From: Microvirga arabica | GTDB lineage: Bacteria; Pseudomonadota; Alphaproteobacteria; Rhizobiales; Beijerinckiaceae | Assembly (NCBI RefSeq): GCF_016811235.1 | Contig: NZ_JAFBID010000019.1 | Span: forward strand, 29,701 to 93,700 | Reading direction: 5' to 3' | DNA: 64,000 nt | In this document: in pieces, positions 1 to 8,255 of the stretch | Layout: each line of letters opens with the position of its first letter | How positions within the stretch are numbered: position 1 is the first letter of the stretch | Notes under the pieces: model-generated | Database searches by the model: none | What the model was told of the DNA's origin: nothing | Seen by the model: the letters and a program-made list of their open reading frames with translations, nothing else | Translations under genes and position numbers: made by a program

Positions 1-1287
1 ATCGGCATCGATTTCGGCACCAGCAACACGGTCGTGGCCATTGCGGGGCCGGACGGGCAGGTGGAGGCCCTGACCTTCGAGCATGGAGGTGAGAGCCTGA
101 AAGTCTATGTGACCGCGCTCTGCTTCTGGGACGAGCGGCACGGAAACGGACTGCGCACCCAGGTCGAGGGTGGCCCCTGGGCCATCGAGCAGTTCCTGGA
201 AGGGCTCCATGCCCATCGCTTCATCCAGTCCTTCAAGACCTTCGCGGCGAGCGCCACCTTCAAGGAAACGCGCATCTTCCGGGAGCGCTACGGCTTCGAG
301 GATCTGCTGAGCGCCTTCCTGCGCACCCTCGTGCGCCACGGCGGCTCGCGCCTGGACTGGGGTGCGCGGAACGTCATCATCGGCCGGCCGGTCCAGTTCG
401 CCGGCTACAATCCGAATGACGATCTCGCCATGCAGCGCTACCGGGCCGCCTTCGGACGGCTTGGGGCGGAGCACGCCCGTTATGTCTATGAGCCCGTGGG
501 AGCCGCCTTCTTCTATGCGCAGCAGCTCGATCACGATGCCACCGTGCTCGTGGCCGATTTCGGCGGCGGCACCAGCGACTTTTCCGTCATGCGCTTTTCT
601 AAAGCTGGTGGAGTGCTGCGGGCCGAGCCTCTGGGCCATGCGGGCATCGGAATCGCCGGTGACGCGTTCGACTATCGGATCGTCGACCGGGTGGTCTCGC
701 CTCGCCTCGGGAAGGGCGGGCTCTACCGCTCCATGGACAAGATCCTGTCGATCCCCAACCATTACTACGCCAACTTCGCCCGCTGGAACCAGCTGGCGAT
801 GATGAAGGGCAGCGGCGATCTCAAGGAGCTGCGGGAACTCGCCCGTACAGCCCTCGATCCCGAGCCGCTGGAAAAGTTCATCGATATCATCGAGTACGAT
901 CTGGGTTTCGCCCTCTACCGCGCCGTCTCCTCGGCCAAGGTAGCGCTCTCTAACCGGGAGGAGACGGATTTCCGCTTCGAGGGCGAGGGTGTCGCCATCC
1001 AGGCGCGGATCACCCGCGCCGACTTCGAGGGCTGGATCGCCGAGGATGTCCAGAAGATCGCGGGCACGGTGGACGAGGCGCTTGCCAAGGCCGGCGTGAA
1101 GCCGGAGCAGATCGAACGCGTTTTCCTCACCGGCGGCACGTCCTTCGTGCCCGCCATCCGCCGCCTGTTCGTGGAGCGCTTCGGCGAGAGCTGCCTGACC
1201 TCCGCCGACCAGTTCGAATCGATTGCCTACGGTCTTGCTCTCATTGGCCAGACGGAGGAGCCGGGCCGCTGGGCTGTCGCCAACTAG
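1..1287 (+). CDS. Hsp70 family chaperone, YegD-like (5' truncated by window)
   Basis: The reading frame is open from base 1, so the true start lies upstream. The visible 428 residues form an actin-like ATPase: phosphate-1 motif IGIDFGTSNT at the very start, phosphate-2 motif VADFGGGTSDF (about residues 181-191), and adenosine motif FLTGGTSFVP near residue 377. The protein stops soon after the nucleotide-binding domain, so it has no DnaK-type substrate-binding domain. That matches the YegD branch of Hsp70 proteins (about 450 aa in E. coli), whose client is not established. No dnaJ or grpE lies next to it. Family assignment is secure; function is not. Confidence 0.9.
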   Translation: MGIDFGTSNTVVAIAGPDGQVEALTFEHGGESLKVYVTALCFWDERHGNGLRTQVEGGPWAIEQFLEGLHAHRFIQSFKTFAASATFKETRIFRERYGFEDLLSAFLRTLVRHGGSRLDWGARNVIIGRPVQFAGYNPNDDLAMQRYRAAFGRLGAEHARYVYEPVGAAFFYAQQLDHDATVLVADFGGGTSDFSVMRFSKAGGVLRAEPLGHAGIGIAGDAFDYRIVDRVVSPRLGKGGLYRSMDKILSIPNHYYANFARWNQLAMMKGSGDLKELRELARTALDPEPLEKFIDIIEYDLGFALYRAVSSAKVALSNREETDFRFEGEGVAIQARITRADFEGWIAEDVQKIAGTVDEALAKAGVKPEQIERVFLTGGTSFVPAIRRLFVERFGESCLTSADQFESIAYGLALIGQTEEPGRWAVAN

Positions 1288-1336
1288 ATCCGCAATCCGG
1301 CGGGTCTATGCGGTAGCAGCCTGGGAACGGAGTTAC

Positions 1337-1361
1337 GGAACCGTTCTCCGGCAGTTCGGTT
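1337..1361 (+). promoter_or_regulatory. Candidate EcfG (general stress) promoter, near-consensus
   Basis: GGAAC at 1337-1341 is followed after 16 bases by GGTT at 1358-1361. The alphaproteobacterial EcfG consensus is GGAAC-N16/17-CGTT, so one base of the -10 element differs. It ends about 50 bases before the ATG of the small basic protein at 1414, in the right orientation. Support comes from three perfect copies elsewhere in the window. Confidence 0.4.
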
Positions 1362-1413
1362 GAGCCTGCGAGAGGTCATCTCATCCGAGCACCGATACGA
1401 TCAGGAGAGCGCC

Positions 1414-1587
1414 ATGTCCCGCGGTGACAAGTCGGCTTATACGGACAAGCAGAAGCGCAAGGCCGAGCATATCGAGGAATCCTACGAGAGCCGTGGCCTT
1501 TCCGAGAAGGAAGCCGAGCGTCGCGCCTGGGCGACCGTCAATAAGCAGGACGGCGGCGGCAAGAAGAGCGGCTCCGGACGCAGCTGA
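1414..1587 (+). CDS. Small charged protein, annotated in relatives as 'plasmid stabilization protein'
   Basis: A 57-aa hydrophilic protein starting MSRGDKSAYTDKQ, with Lys/Glu-rich helical segments and a glycine/serine/lysine tail (GGGKKSGSG). I recognise the type: near-identical short proteins occur across Rhizobiales and are usually labelled plasmid stabilization protein, with no proven function I know of. ATG 1414 was chosen because an AGGAG-type ribosome site (CAGGAGAG, 1402-1408) precedes it. An upstream in-frame start at 1360 is possible but less likely. A near-consensus EcfG motif lies upstream, so stress induction is plausible. There is no toxin or partition gene beside it, and a role in plasmid stability is not supported here. 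Confidence 0.75.
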   Translation: MSRGDKSAYTDKQKRKAEHIEESYESRGLSEKEAERRAWATVNKQDGGGKKSGSGRS

Positions 1588-1674
1588 AGGCATAGCTGGG
1601 CCGCCTCCCAAGGGTAGTGCACCCGGCGGCAAGCAGGTGTATGAGGGGCGCCTGACCCTTTGCCAAGCTCTGCC

Positions 1675-2598
1675 ATGGAGGAAGCCTTGCTCACGAGTTC
1701 TGCCGCCGGCGTCTATGTCATCTGTCCCACGCCTTTCGAGAGCGATGGGCGGGTGGACGTCGCCTCCACCGATCGGATGGTCGAAGCCTACTTGAAGGCC
1801 GGGGCCACTGGGTTGACAATCCTCGGCATCATGGGCGAGGCCCCTAAGCTGGCGGCCGACGAGGCGCTGGCCTTCGCCCGCCAAGTGATCGCCACGGTGG
1901 CGGGGCGTGTTCCCGTGATCGTCGGCGTGTCCGCCGCCGGTTTCGCCGCCATGTCGGGGCTTTCCTCCAAGGTCATGGATGCGGGCGCCGCCGGCGTTAT
2001 GATCGCCCCGCCTTCGACCCTGAAGACCGACGACCAGATCGTATCCTATTATGCCGATGCGGTGGAAGCCATTGGCGCGGATGTGCCGTGGGTGATCCAG
2101 GACTACCCGCTCACGACGAACGTGGTCATGACCCCAAAGGTGATCATGCGCATCATTGAGCAGAGTCCCTCCTGCGTGATGCTCAAGCACGAGGACTGGC
2201 CAGGTCTCGACAAGATCACGACGTTGCGCCGTGCCAGTGACTCCGGGCAGTCGCGGCGCGTATCGATCCTCTGCGGCAATGGCGGCATGTTCCTGCCCTT
2301 CGAAATGGAACGCGGCGCCGACGGCGCCATGACGGGCTATGCTTATCCTGAGATGCTGGTGGGCGTGGTCAATCTCATCAACCAGGGCAAGCGCAAGGAA
2401 GCGCACGATCTCTTCGATCGTCATCTGCCGCTGGTGCGCTATGAGACCCAGCCGGGCGTCGGGCTGGCCGTGCGCAAATACGTGCTCAAACGGCGCGGCA
2501 TCATCGCAACCGACACGCTGCGCAAGCCCGGGCCGAAGCTGAGCCCGGAAACAATCGCCGACATCGAATGGCTGATGGAGCGCATCGAGCGCTCGTAA
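1675..2598 (+). CDS. Dihydrodipicolinate synthase (DapA) family lyase
   Basis: A 307-aa class I aldolase-type TIM barrel of normal DapA-family length. The Schiff-base lysine lies in CVMLKHEDW (about residue 169), and the conserved tyrosine is probably in IQDYPLTTN. The usual GTTGE substrate loop reads GIMGEAP, which points away from true dihydrodipicolinate synthase and towards the keto-acid lyase/dehydratase branch (for example keto-deoxy sugar acid enzymes). ATG 1675 gives MEEALLTSS; a TTG at 1660 in the same frame is the alternative. The SDR gene follows after 17 bases, so the two are probably one transcription unit for catabolism of an unidentified sugar acid or related compound. Confidence 0.85.
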   Translation: MEEALLTSSAAGVYVICPTPFESDGRVDVASTDRMVEAYLKAGATGLTILGIMGEAPKLAADEALAFARQVIATVAGRVPVIVGVSAAGFAAMSGLSSKVMDAGAAGVMIAPPSTLKTDDQIVSYYADAVEAIGADVPWVIQDYPLTTNVVMTPKVIMRIIEQSPSCVMLKHEDWPGLDKITTLRRASDSGQSRRVSILCGNGGMFLPFEMERGADGAMTGYAYPEMLVGVVNLINQGKRKEAHDLFDRHLPLVRYETQPGVGLAVRKYVLKRRGIIATDTLRKPGPKLSPETIADIEWLMERIERS

Positions 2599-2615
2599 GA
2601 CAAGGGGACTTTCAG

Positions 2616-3395
2616 ATGAAAACTGGATTGGAAGGAAAGCGCGCGCTCGTTCTCGGCGCGAGCAAGGGCCTGGGCTTCGGCATTGCTCAAGGGTTGGCGG
2701 AGGAGGGCGCCCGCGTCGCCATCGCGAGCCGCACGATGGAGGGCTCGAAAGCCGCCGCGGATAGGATCGGCAAGGATGTTCTGCCGTTCATCTGCGACAC
2801 CGGCAAGGTCGATCAGGTCGATGCCTTGATCAAGGACGTCACGGAGGCGCTCGGCGGTGTCGACATCCTCGTGCTCAACAGCGGCGGCCCGCCGCCCGGT
2901 AAGGCGCAGGGCGTGTCGTCCGATCAGTGGCGGCAATCGTTCGATGCGATGTTCGTCAATCTGGTGCGCATTGCGGATCAACTGCTGCCCGGCATGATCG
3001 AGCGCAAGTTCGGCCGCATCATCTCGGTGATCTCGTCCGGCGTGATCCAGCCGATCCCGAACCTTGCCATCTCCAATGCCATCCGCCCCGCGCTCGTGGG
3101 CTGGGGCAAGACGCTGGCGAGCGAGGTCGCGTCCTTGGGCGTGACGGTGAATGCCATTGCGCCAGGTCGCATCGCAACGGATCGGCTGAAGCAGCTTGAT
3201 GCTGCCAATGCCGAGCGCACGGGCCGCTCCGTGGAGGACGTGGCCGCAGCCGCTCGCGCGGGCATTCCGGCCGGCCGCTATGGCGAGATCGAGGAGTTCG
3301 CGGCGGCGGCTGTGTTCCTCGCCAGCGAGAAGGCCTCGTTCATGACGGGCTCGATCCTGCGCGTCGATGGCGGGCAGATCTCGTCCGTGACCTGA
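2616..3395 (+). CDS. SDR-family oxidoreductase lacking the YxxxK catalytic pair
   Basis: A 259-aa Rossmann-fold protein with the SDR nucleotide-binding motif GASKGLGFG (residues about 14-22), NSGG in place of NNAG, and the C-terminal GSILRVDGG typical of FabG-like SDRs. At the active site, where classical SDRs read YxxxK, this protein reads SNAIR, so both the catalytic tyrosine and lysine are gone. I recall a FabG-like subgroup described as not matching the catalytic tetrad, and this looks like a member. It may bind NAD(P) or use another mechanism. Start chosen at ATG 2616, with a weak GGGGAC upstream. It sits 17 bases after the DapA-family gene. Confidence 0.85.
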   Translation: MKTGLEGKRALVLGASKGLGFGIAQGLAEEGARVAIASRTMEGSKAAADRIGKDVLPFICDTGKVDQVDALIKDVTEALGGVDILVLNSGGPPPGKAQGVSSDQWRQSFDAMFVNLVRIADQLLPGMIERKFGRIISVISSGVIQPIPNLAISNAIRPALVGWGKTLASEVASLGVTVNAIAPGRIATDRLKQLDAANAERTGRSVEDVAAAARAGIPAGRYGEIEEFAAAAVFLASEKASFMTGSILRVDGGQISSVT

Positions 3396-3403
3396 TCGAA
3401 GAC

Positions 3404-3429
3404 GGGTGAGGCAATATCTTGCCTCACCC
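3404..3429. terminator. Hairpin between convergent genes
   Basis: An 11-bp perfect inverted repeat (GGGTGAGGCAA, 3404-3414, and its complement 3419-3429) with a 4-base loop lies between the SDR gene and chrA and overlaps the chrA stop codon. There is no clear T-run on either side, so it could be a weak bidirectional terminator or an mRNA-stabilising 3' hairpin. Confidence 0.6.
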
Positions 3430-4824
3430 CATGGCGCCGGCTGCGTAGAGAGCAATGCCTGCAGCCGACGTCGCAGCCAGGGTTGGCAGCATTCCGACCT
3501 TGAAGCGGAACATGGCGATGATGGCTGCAGCCGACAGCAGCAGCGCCCAGAGATTCACGCTTCCCCACACCGGCGCGTCGAAGCTGAGAATGCCCCATTC
3601 CACGGGCCGAACATCCCTGAAGATCGTGTGAATGCCGAACCAGATCGCAAGGTTCAGGATCACGCCAACGACAGCCGCCGTGATGGCTGTTAAGGCTCCG
3701 CTCAAAGAGCGGTTGCCGCGCAGCACCTCGATGTAGGGGGCACCGAGGAAGATCCACAGGAAGCAGGGCGCGAAGGTCACCCATGTGGCGAGAAGGCCGC
3801 CCAGCGTGCCTGCCACAAGCGGATCGAGCGCGCCTGCATCGCGGAAAGCTGCCATGAATCCCACGAACTGCAGAACCATGATCAGCGGGCCCGGCGTCGT
3901 CTCGGCCATGCCGAGGCCGTCCAGCATCTCGCCGGGCTGGAGCCAGCCATGTGTCTCGACCGCCTGCTGCGCCACATAGGCCAGAACCGCGTAGGCGCCG
4001 CCGAACGTCACCATCGCCATCTTGGAGAAGAAGACTGCGATTTGGCTGAAGACATTGCCGCCGCCGAGAAGCAGCAGGAGGGCGGCAACCGGCACGAGCC
4101 AGAGCGCCAGCCACACAGTGGCGATGCGCAGGCTTCGTCCTGTGTTGGGTCTTGCGTGATCCGGAAGATGTTCGCCCAGCAGGTTGTCGCTTTCCTCTGC
4201 GCTCTGGCTGCCATGCCCGCCGACCTGAAACTGCGGCAGGTTTGCTCTTCCACTAAGAAAGCCGATCAGGCCCGCCGCAAGGATGATTAACGGGAATGGC
4301 GCGTCCAAAAAGAAGATCGCCACGAAGGCAGCCGCCGCGATCCCGACTAGCACCCGGTTCTTGAGCGCCCGCTTGCCGATCCGCATAACCGCTTCGAGCA
4401 CGATGGCGAGCACGGCTGCTTTCAGGCCGAAGAAGAGCGCCGCGACGAAGCCGACCTTCCCATAGAGGGCATAGATCCAGCTCAGGCCCATGATGGCAAT
4501 GATGCCCGGCAGAATGAACAGGCCGCCGGCCATGAGGCCGCCGAGGGTACGGTGCATGAGCCAGCCCACATAAGTGGCCAGCTGCTGCGCCTCGGGTCCC
4601 GGCAGCAGCATGCAGTAATTGAGCGCATGAAGAAACCGGCTCTCCGAGATCCAGCGCTTCTCCTCAACGAGGATGCGGTGCATCACGGCGATCTGGCCTG
4701 CAGGCCCACCGAAGCTCAGGGCAGCAACCCGCAGCCAGACGCGAAAGGCTTCGCCTAAAGATACGCCATGGCTCGGAGGGGGGTGAGACGTCGATCCCTG
4801 TGCGGCCTGTACTGTCTCACTCAT
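3424..4824 (-). CDS. chrA: Chromate efflux transporter ChrA
   Basis: A 466-aa integral membrane protein of the CHR superfamily, long form. It shows two homologous halves, each with the family signatures: LSFGGPAGQIAV then LLPGPEAQQLATYVG in the N-terminal half, and VTFGGAYAVLAYV then TTPGPLIMVLQF in the C-terminal half. Known members export chromate, protecting the cytoplasm. The start was set at ATG 4824 (MSETVQAAQ) because AGGAG precedes it and a 38-residue upstream extension lies inside the preceding gene. That gene, the rhodanese-ChrB fusion, stops one base earlier, so the two are co-transcribed and probably translationally coupled. Confidence 0.93.
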   Translation of the reverse strand: MSETVQAAQGSTSHPPPSHGVSLGEAFRVWLRVAALSFGGPAGQIAVMHRILVEEKRWISESRFLHALNYCMLLPGPEAQQLATYVGWLMHRTLGGLMAGGLFILPGIIAIMGLSWIYALYGKVGFVAALFFGLKAAVLAIVLEAVMRIGKRALKNRVLVGIAAAAFVAIFFLDAPFPLIILAAGLIGFLSGRANLPQFQVGGHGSQSAEESDNLLGEHLPDHARPNTGRSLRIATVWLALWLVPVAALLLLLGGGNVFSQIAVFFSKMAMVTFGGAYAVLAYVAQQAVETHGWLQPGEMLDGLGMAETTPGPLIMVLQFVGFMAAFRDAGALDPLVAGTLGGLLATWVTFAPCFLWIFLGAPYIEVLRGNRSLSGALTAITAAVVGVILNLAIWFGIHTIFRDVRPVEWGILSFDAPVWGSVNLWALLLSAAAIIAMFRFKVGMLPTLAATSAAGIALYAAGAMG

Positions 4825-4825
4825 A

Positions 4826-5650
4826 TCAAGCTCCTGGCTTCGTCGAAGGCCAGTTGTGGGTCTCGTCCGTGGCATCCCGGCACCAGCGGTAAAAGGCATC
4901 ATAGAGGAAAAGCCCGGCCTCAAGCTGAGCGAGATCATCCGAATACATGCGGGACAGTCCCAGAGATGCGGCCAGCAGGCCGGGCGCTTCAGGGGCTAAG
5001 TCCAGCCGCGCTGTGTCGGCGCCTCTTACGATCGTCGCGAGGTGTCTCAAAGGCTTGGTGCCAAGCCCGAACTCCTCGACCATCACGTCGAAAGTGCAAA
5101 GCTCGCCGCGGTGGCTCCAGAAGACATCGTCGCCGTCGATGTCAAAGGGCGTCGCCTCAAATCGCTCTACGACGCCAAGAACTTCCGAGGTTGGAACGAA
5201 CAAGAACACTGCGTTTGGATCTACGAAGCGGCGGATCAGCCACGGACAGGCGATCCGATCGATCTTGGGACGCGAGCGTGTCACCCAGATCGTTCGCCCC
5301 TGCCGATCGCGGAATGGAATTGTTGCGCTAGGCACCATGGGCAAGCCAGCCTGAGCCCAGGCCAAAGTCCCTCCTTCAAGGCTATCGGCCGGTATGCCTG
5401 CATGGCGGAGCCACGCCGCGACGCCATGGCTGAGCTTCCGCCCCTTTTGGCAGATCACGATAGTAGATCTGCCTGTGAAGTCATGAGCCCAATCTGAGAC
5501 TGTCTCGAATGGACGTCTGACGGAACCAGGAACAAGGCGTGGATCACTCTCAAAATCTTCATCAGTGCGAACATCGATGAGGACCGGGCACTTGGGGGTG
5601 CCGACAAGGCGAGCAAGCTTTTCAGTGGAAATGGTGTTGAATGACGACAT
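4826..5650 (-). CDS. chrB: Rhodanese-ChrB fusion, chromate resistance regulator or accessory protein
   Basis: A 274-aa protein with two parts. Residues about 8-110 are a rhodanese domain (LIDVRTDEDFE, active-site loop CQKGRKLS with the cysteine near residue 69, then LEGGTLAWAQAGLP). Residues about 125-270 match the ChrB C-terminal domain (RPKIDRIACPWLIRRFVDP, FDVMVEEFGL). Classical ChrB has a different N-terminal region; in some chromate operons it acts as a chromate-sensing regulator. Here the rhodanese replaces that half, suggesting a sulfur-transfer or redox role rather than DNA binding. It is immediately upstream of and coupled to chrA. ATG 5650 has only a weak ribosome site. Confidence 0.88.
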   Translation of the reverse strand: MSSFNTISTEKLARLVGTPKCPVLIDVRTDEDFESDPRLVPGSVRRPFETVSDWAHDFTGRSTIVICQKGRKLSHGVAAWLRHAGIPADSLEGGTLAWAQAGLPMVPSATIPFRDRQGRTIWVTRSRPKIDRIACPWLIRRFVDPNAVFLFVPTSEVLGVVERFEATPFDIDGDDVFWSHRGELCTFDVMVEEFGLGTKPLRHLATIVRGADTARLDLAPEAPGLLAASLGLSRMYSDDLAQLEAGLFLYDAFYRWCRDATDETHNWPSTKPGA

Positions 5651-5787
5651 GATGCATCCGTGAACGTTCTGGTGCGGATGCGATGCTTGGGCATGTCGCC
5701 TCGTGGGGAGATCGCTATCCCCATGAAAGTCATGAAAGTTCAGCCCCGCGATTTTGTCAAATCAATTCGACCGTCTCCGACCCAGCC

Positions 5788-6576
5788 TCAGAAATCCTGC
5801 TCCGAGCCTCTCTCGAGTGTCTGAACCACAAGACCATTTTCAATCAATGTGCTCCACACGTCTTCTGCGGTATCGGCAAAATGGGCCAGTTCGCGATCTC
5901 TCTCACTGACCATGCCGTGTTCGAGGAGAGCGTCGAACTTAATGACGGATTGCCAATAGGCCTTGTCGAAAAGAACGATAGGCAGGGGTGGCGCCTTGCC
6001 GGTCTGACGAAGGGTAAGGATCTCGAACAGTTCATCCAGAGTACCAAAGCCTCCGGGAAACACCACCAGCGCATTGGCGCGCATGGCCAGATGCATTTTG
6101 CGCATGGCGAAGTAGTGGAAGCGGAAGGTCAGGTCCGGGGTCGAATAGGCATTGGGCTCCTGCTCATGCGGAAGGGTGATGTTGAAGCCGATGGAGGGCG
6201 CTCCCACGTCGGAGGCTCCCCGGTTGGCAGCCTCCATAATGCCGGGCCCACCACCCGTGGCGATGACGTTGTCGCGTGTTCCGCTGGTGACCGTCATCGC
6301 GCCGCCGCGTTGTGACGCGATAGCGCCGAAGGACCGCGCCTCCTGGTACCAGAAGGGGTGCCGCCCCGGCCCATTCTCCCTGATGCGCGCGCTGCCGAAT
6401 ACGACGATGGTCGAGCGGACGCCCCAGGTGCGAAGATGCTCCTCGGCCTTGGCATATTCCAGCATGAACCGCACGCCCCGCGTGGAGTCGCCGAGCAGGA
6501 AATCCTGATCGAGCGCCGCCAGACGGTAGGAGGGCGAGGCCATGTTGGCCGCGGTCGAACGCTTGCTGTCATCCAT
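5788..6576 (-). CDS. LOG-family Rossmann-fold protein (TIGR00730 type)
   Basis: A 262-aa protein with the two LOG/lysine-decarboxylase-like signatures: GGGPGIMEAANRGA in the middle and PGGFGTLDELFE about 65 residues later. LOG enzymes are nucleotide 5'-monophosphate phosphoribohydrolases, the cytokinin-activating type in plants and some bacteria, and the labels 'lysine decarboxylase' on such proteins are wrong. This is the longer form with about 70 extra N-terminal residues, whose exact substrate is less certain. The start was set at ATG 6576 because AAAGGAG precedes it; the in-frame extension to 6609 has no ribosome site. It is transcribed alone, diverging from nothing obvious. Confidence 0.85.
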   Translation of the reverse strand: MDDSKRSTAANMASPSYRLAALDQDFLLGDSTRGVRFMLEYAKAEEHLRTWGVRSTIVVFGSARIRENGPGRHPFWYQEARSFGAIASQRGGAMTVTSGTRDNVIATGGGPGIMEAANRGASDVGAPSIGFNITLPHEQEPNAYSTPDLTFRFHYFAMRKMHLAMRANALVVFPGGFGTLDELFEILTLRQTGKAPPLPIVLFDKAYWQSVIKFDALLEHGMVSERDRELAHFADTAEDVWSTLIENGLVVQTLERGSEQDF

Positions 6577-6629
6577 GGATTGGGGCTCCTTTGACCCGGC
6601 CACGCACAAAGCACAGTTTCGACGCGGCG

Positions 6630-6833
6630 TTAATTCCCCATCGGGCCGATGGGGAGTTCCTGAGGCCCCGAGGGAGGAATGCCTACCGGCTCGCCAGGGC
6701 TAGGGACATCGCTGGGCGTGACGGGCGGGACGCCGACCGGCTCATCAGGAGCCGGAATGCCCGCAGGTCCCGGATCGGGATGTACCGGATTGGGCACGTC
6801 GGGCTGCGGATTCGGGGATGGTGTATCGGACAT
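6630..6833 (-). CDS. Small proline-rich protein, unknown function
   Basis: A 67-aa protein (from MSDTPSPNPQPD) in which about a third of residues are proline, with repeated Pro-Val-Gly/Pro-Ile-Gly spacing (EPVGVPP, EPVGIPP, ELPIGP). No signal peptide, cysteines or recognisable domain. It is probably disordered. The ribosome site before ATG 6833 is weak, and low-complexity ORFs of this size can be spurious. The argument for a real gene is a perfect EcfG promoter motif on the same strand about 75 bases upstream (6905-6930). Function unknown. Confidence 0.55.
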   Translation of the reverse strand: MSDTPSPNPQPDVPNPVHPDPGPAGIPAPDEPVGVPPVTPSDVPSPGEPVGIPPSGPQELPIGPMGN

Positions 6834-6904
6834 GTCTCGCGTCTTTCTTGTGTCGGTGCCTGCCGGCACATGCATGGCATCGCAATGGCATAACTTAAGC
6901 TGCG

Positions 6905-6930
6905 AACGGGGGATGAACCGGGTTTGTTCC
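6905..6930 (-). promoter_or_regulatory. Perfect EcfG-type general stress promoter motif
   Basis: On the minus strand this reads GGAAC (6930-6926), 17 bases, CGTT (6908-6905), an exact match to the consensus for the alphaproteobacterial general stress sigma factor. It points at the small proline-rich gene starting at 6833. Confidence 0.6.
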
Positions 6931-7056
6931 GAGCCCCCCATACAGGGCAAGGCTGCAATGAATTTTCCCTATAGCCCCTTGCGGCCTCCTCGCTATATCA
7001 AGGGCCAACAAGGGAAGAGGGCGAAGCACACCCTCAAGGAAAGCGAGCGCCGGCCG

Positions 7057-8253
7057 ATGGACCACCTGTCTTCAACGAATATTGCCCGCATCCTGCCCGA
7101 AGATGGGTTCCAGGGGGCGCTCGTCGGGCGTGTCTGGCGTCCCGGCTTGGGACCGTCGGTGGTTGCCGTGAGGGCGGATGGCCTCTTCGACATCTCCTCC
7201 ACATGCTCCACGGTCAGCGATCTTGCCGCCATGGACGATCCGGCGCGTGTGGTGAAGGCCGCACAAGGCGAGAGGATCGGCTCGCTGGAGGACATTGCTG
7301 CAAATACGGCACCCGACAGCCGTGATTCCTCCAAGCCCTGGCTCCTGGCGCCGATCGACCTTCAGGTTGTCAAGGCGGCCGGCGTCACGTTTGCGGTCTC
7401 CATGCTGGAGCGTGTCATCGAGGAGCGGGCGCGGGGCGATGCCAGCGCAGCGGCGGCGATCCGGGCCGAAGTCCTTCGTCTCGTGGGCGACGATCTCAGC
7501 CGTCTGAAGCCGGGATCTGCCGAGGCCATGGCGCTGAAAGAGGTTCTTATGGCTCAAGGAGCCTGGAGCCAGTATCTCGAGGTGGGAATCGGGCCGGACG
7601 CGGAGGTCTTCACCAAGGCGCCGACCCTGTCTGCCGTCGGTGCCTTCATGGATGCCGGCCTGCATCCCAAGTCCACCTGGAACAATCCCGAGCCGGAAGT
7701 GGTGGTGATCGTCACCGCTCAAGGAAAGATCGTGGGCGCAACCCTCGGCAACGACGTGAACCTGCGCGATTTCGAAGGGCGCTCGGCTCTGCTGCTCTCG
7801 AAGGCGAAGGACAACAATGCTTCTTGCTCGGTTGGTCCCTTCATCCGGTTCTTTGACGAGACCTTCTCCCTCGATGATGTGCGCCAGACCACGGTGACGC
7901 TCACCGTCGAAGGGGAGGATGGGTTCCGGCTCGAAGGCTCGTCGTCGATCACGAAGATCAGCCGCGATCCCGAGGATCTGGTCGCCCAGACCGTCGGGCC
8001 GCACCATCAATACCCGGACGGTTTTGCACTGTTTTTAGGAACGATGTTCGCTCCCACGCAGGATCGCGGCGAGCCCGGCATGGGCTTCACCCACAAGCAT
8101 GGCGACATCGTCACCATTGCGGCGCCCAAGCTCGGGGCACTCATGAACCGCATGAAGCCCAGCTCCGAATGCGAGCCCTGGACCTTCGGGCTGCGCGCAC
8201 TCATGTCCAACTTGGCCCAGCGGGGCCTCATCAACACCAGACAGGCAGGTTAA
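7057..8253 (+). CDS. Fumarylacetoacetate hydrolase-family protein, AraD1/GguC type
   Basis: A 398-aa protein whose C-terminal half is a FAH-family catalytic domain (EPEVVVIVTAQG, then GATLGNDVNLRDFEGRSALLLSKAKDNN split over residues about 215-255). The length and N-terminal region fit the GguC/AraD1 group rather than the short FAH isomerases. AraD1 members dehydrate L-2-keto-3-deoxyarabonate to 2-oxoglutarate semialdehyde. The next gene, 2 bases after this stop, encodes an aldehyde dehydrogenase of the type that oxidises that semialdehyde, which strongly supports this role. ATG 7057 chosen; AAGGAAAG lies about 14 bases upstream. Confidence 0.85.
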   Translation: MDHLSSTNIARILPEDGFQGALVGRVWRPGLGPSVVAVRADGLFDISSTCSTVSDLAAMDDPARVVKAAQGERIGSLEDIAANTAPDSRDSSKPWLLAPIDLQVVKAAGVTFAVSMLERVIEERARGDASAAAAIRAEVLRLVGDDLSRLKPGSAEAMALKEVLMAQGAWSQYLEVGIGPDAEVFTKAPTLSAVGAFMDAGLHPKSTWNNPEPEVVVIVTAQGKIVGATLGNDVNLRDFEGRSALLLSKAKDNNASCSVGPFIRFFDETFSLDDVRQTTVTLTVEGEDGFRLEGSSSITKISRDPEDLVAQTVGPHHQYPDGFALFLGTMFAPTQDRGEPGMGFTHKHGDIVTIAAPKLGALMNRMKPSSECEPWTFGLRALMSNLAQRGLINTRQAG

Positions 8254-8255
8254 CG

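Noticed and set aside
1414..1587. A toxin-antitoxin or partition role for the 'plasmid stabilization' type protein
   Set aside because: No toxin, antitoxin or par gene lies beside it, and the sequence has no TA fold; the label is a database habit.
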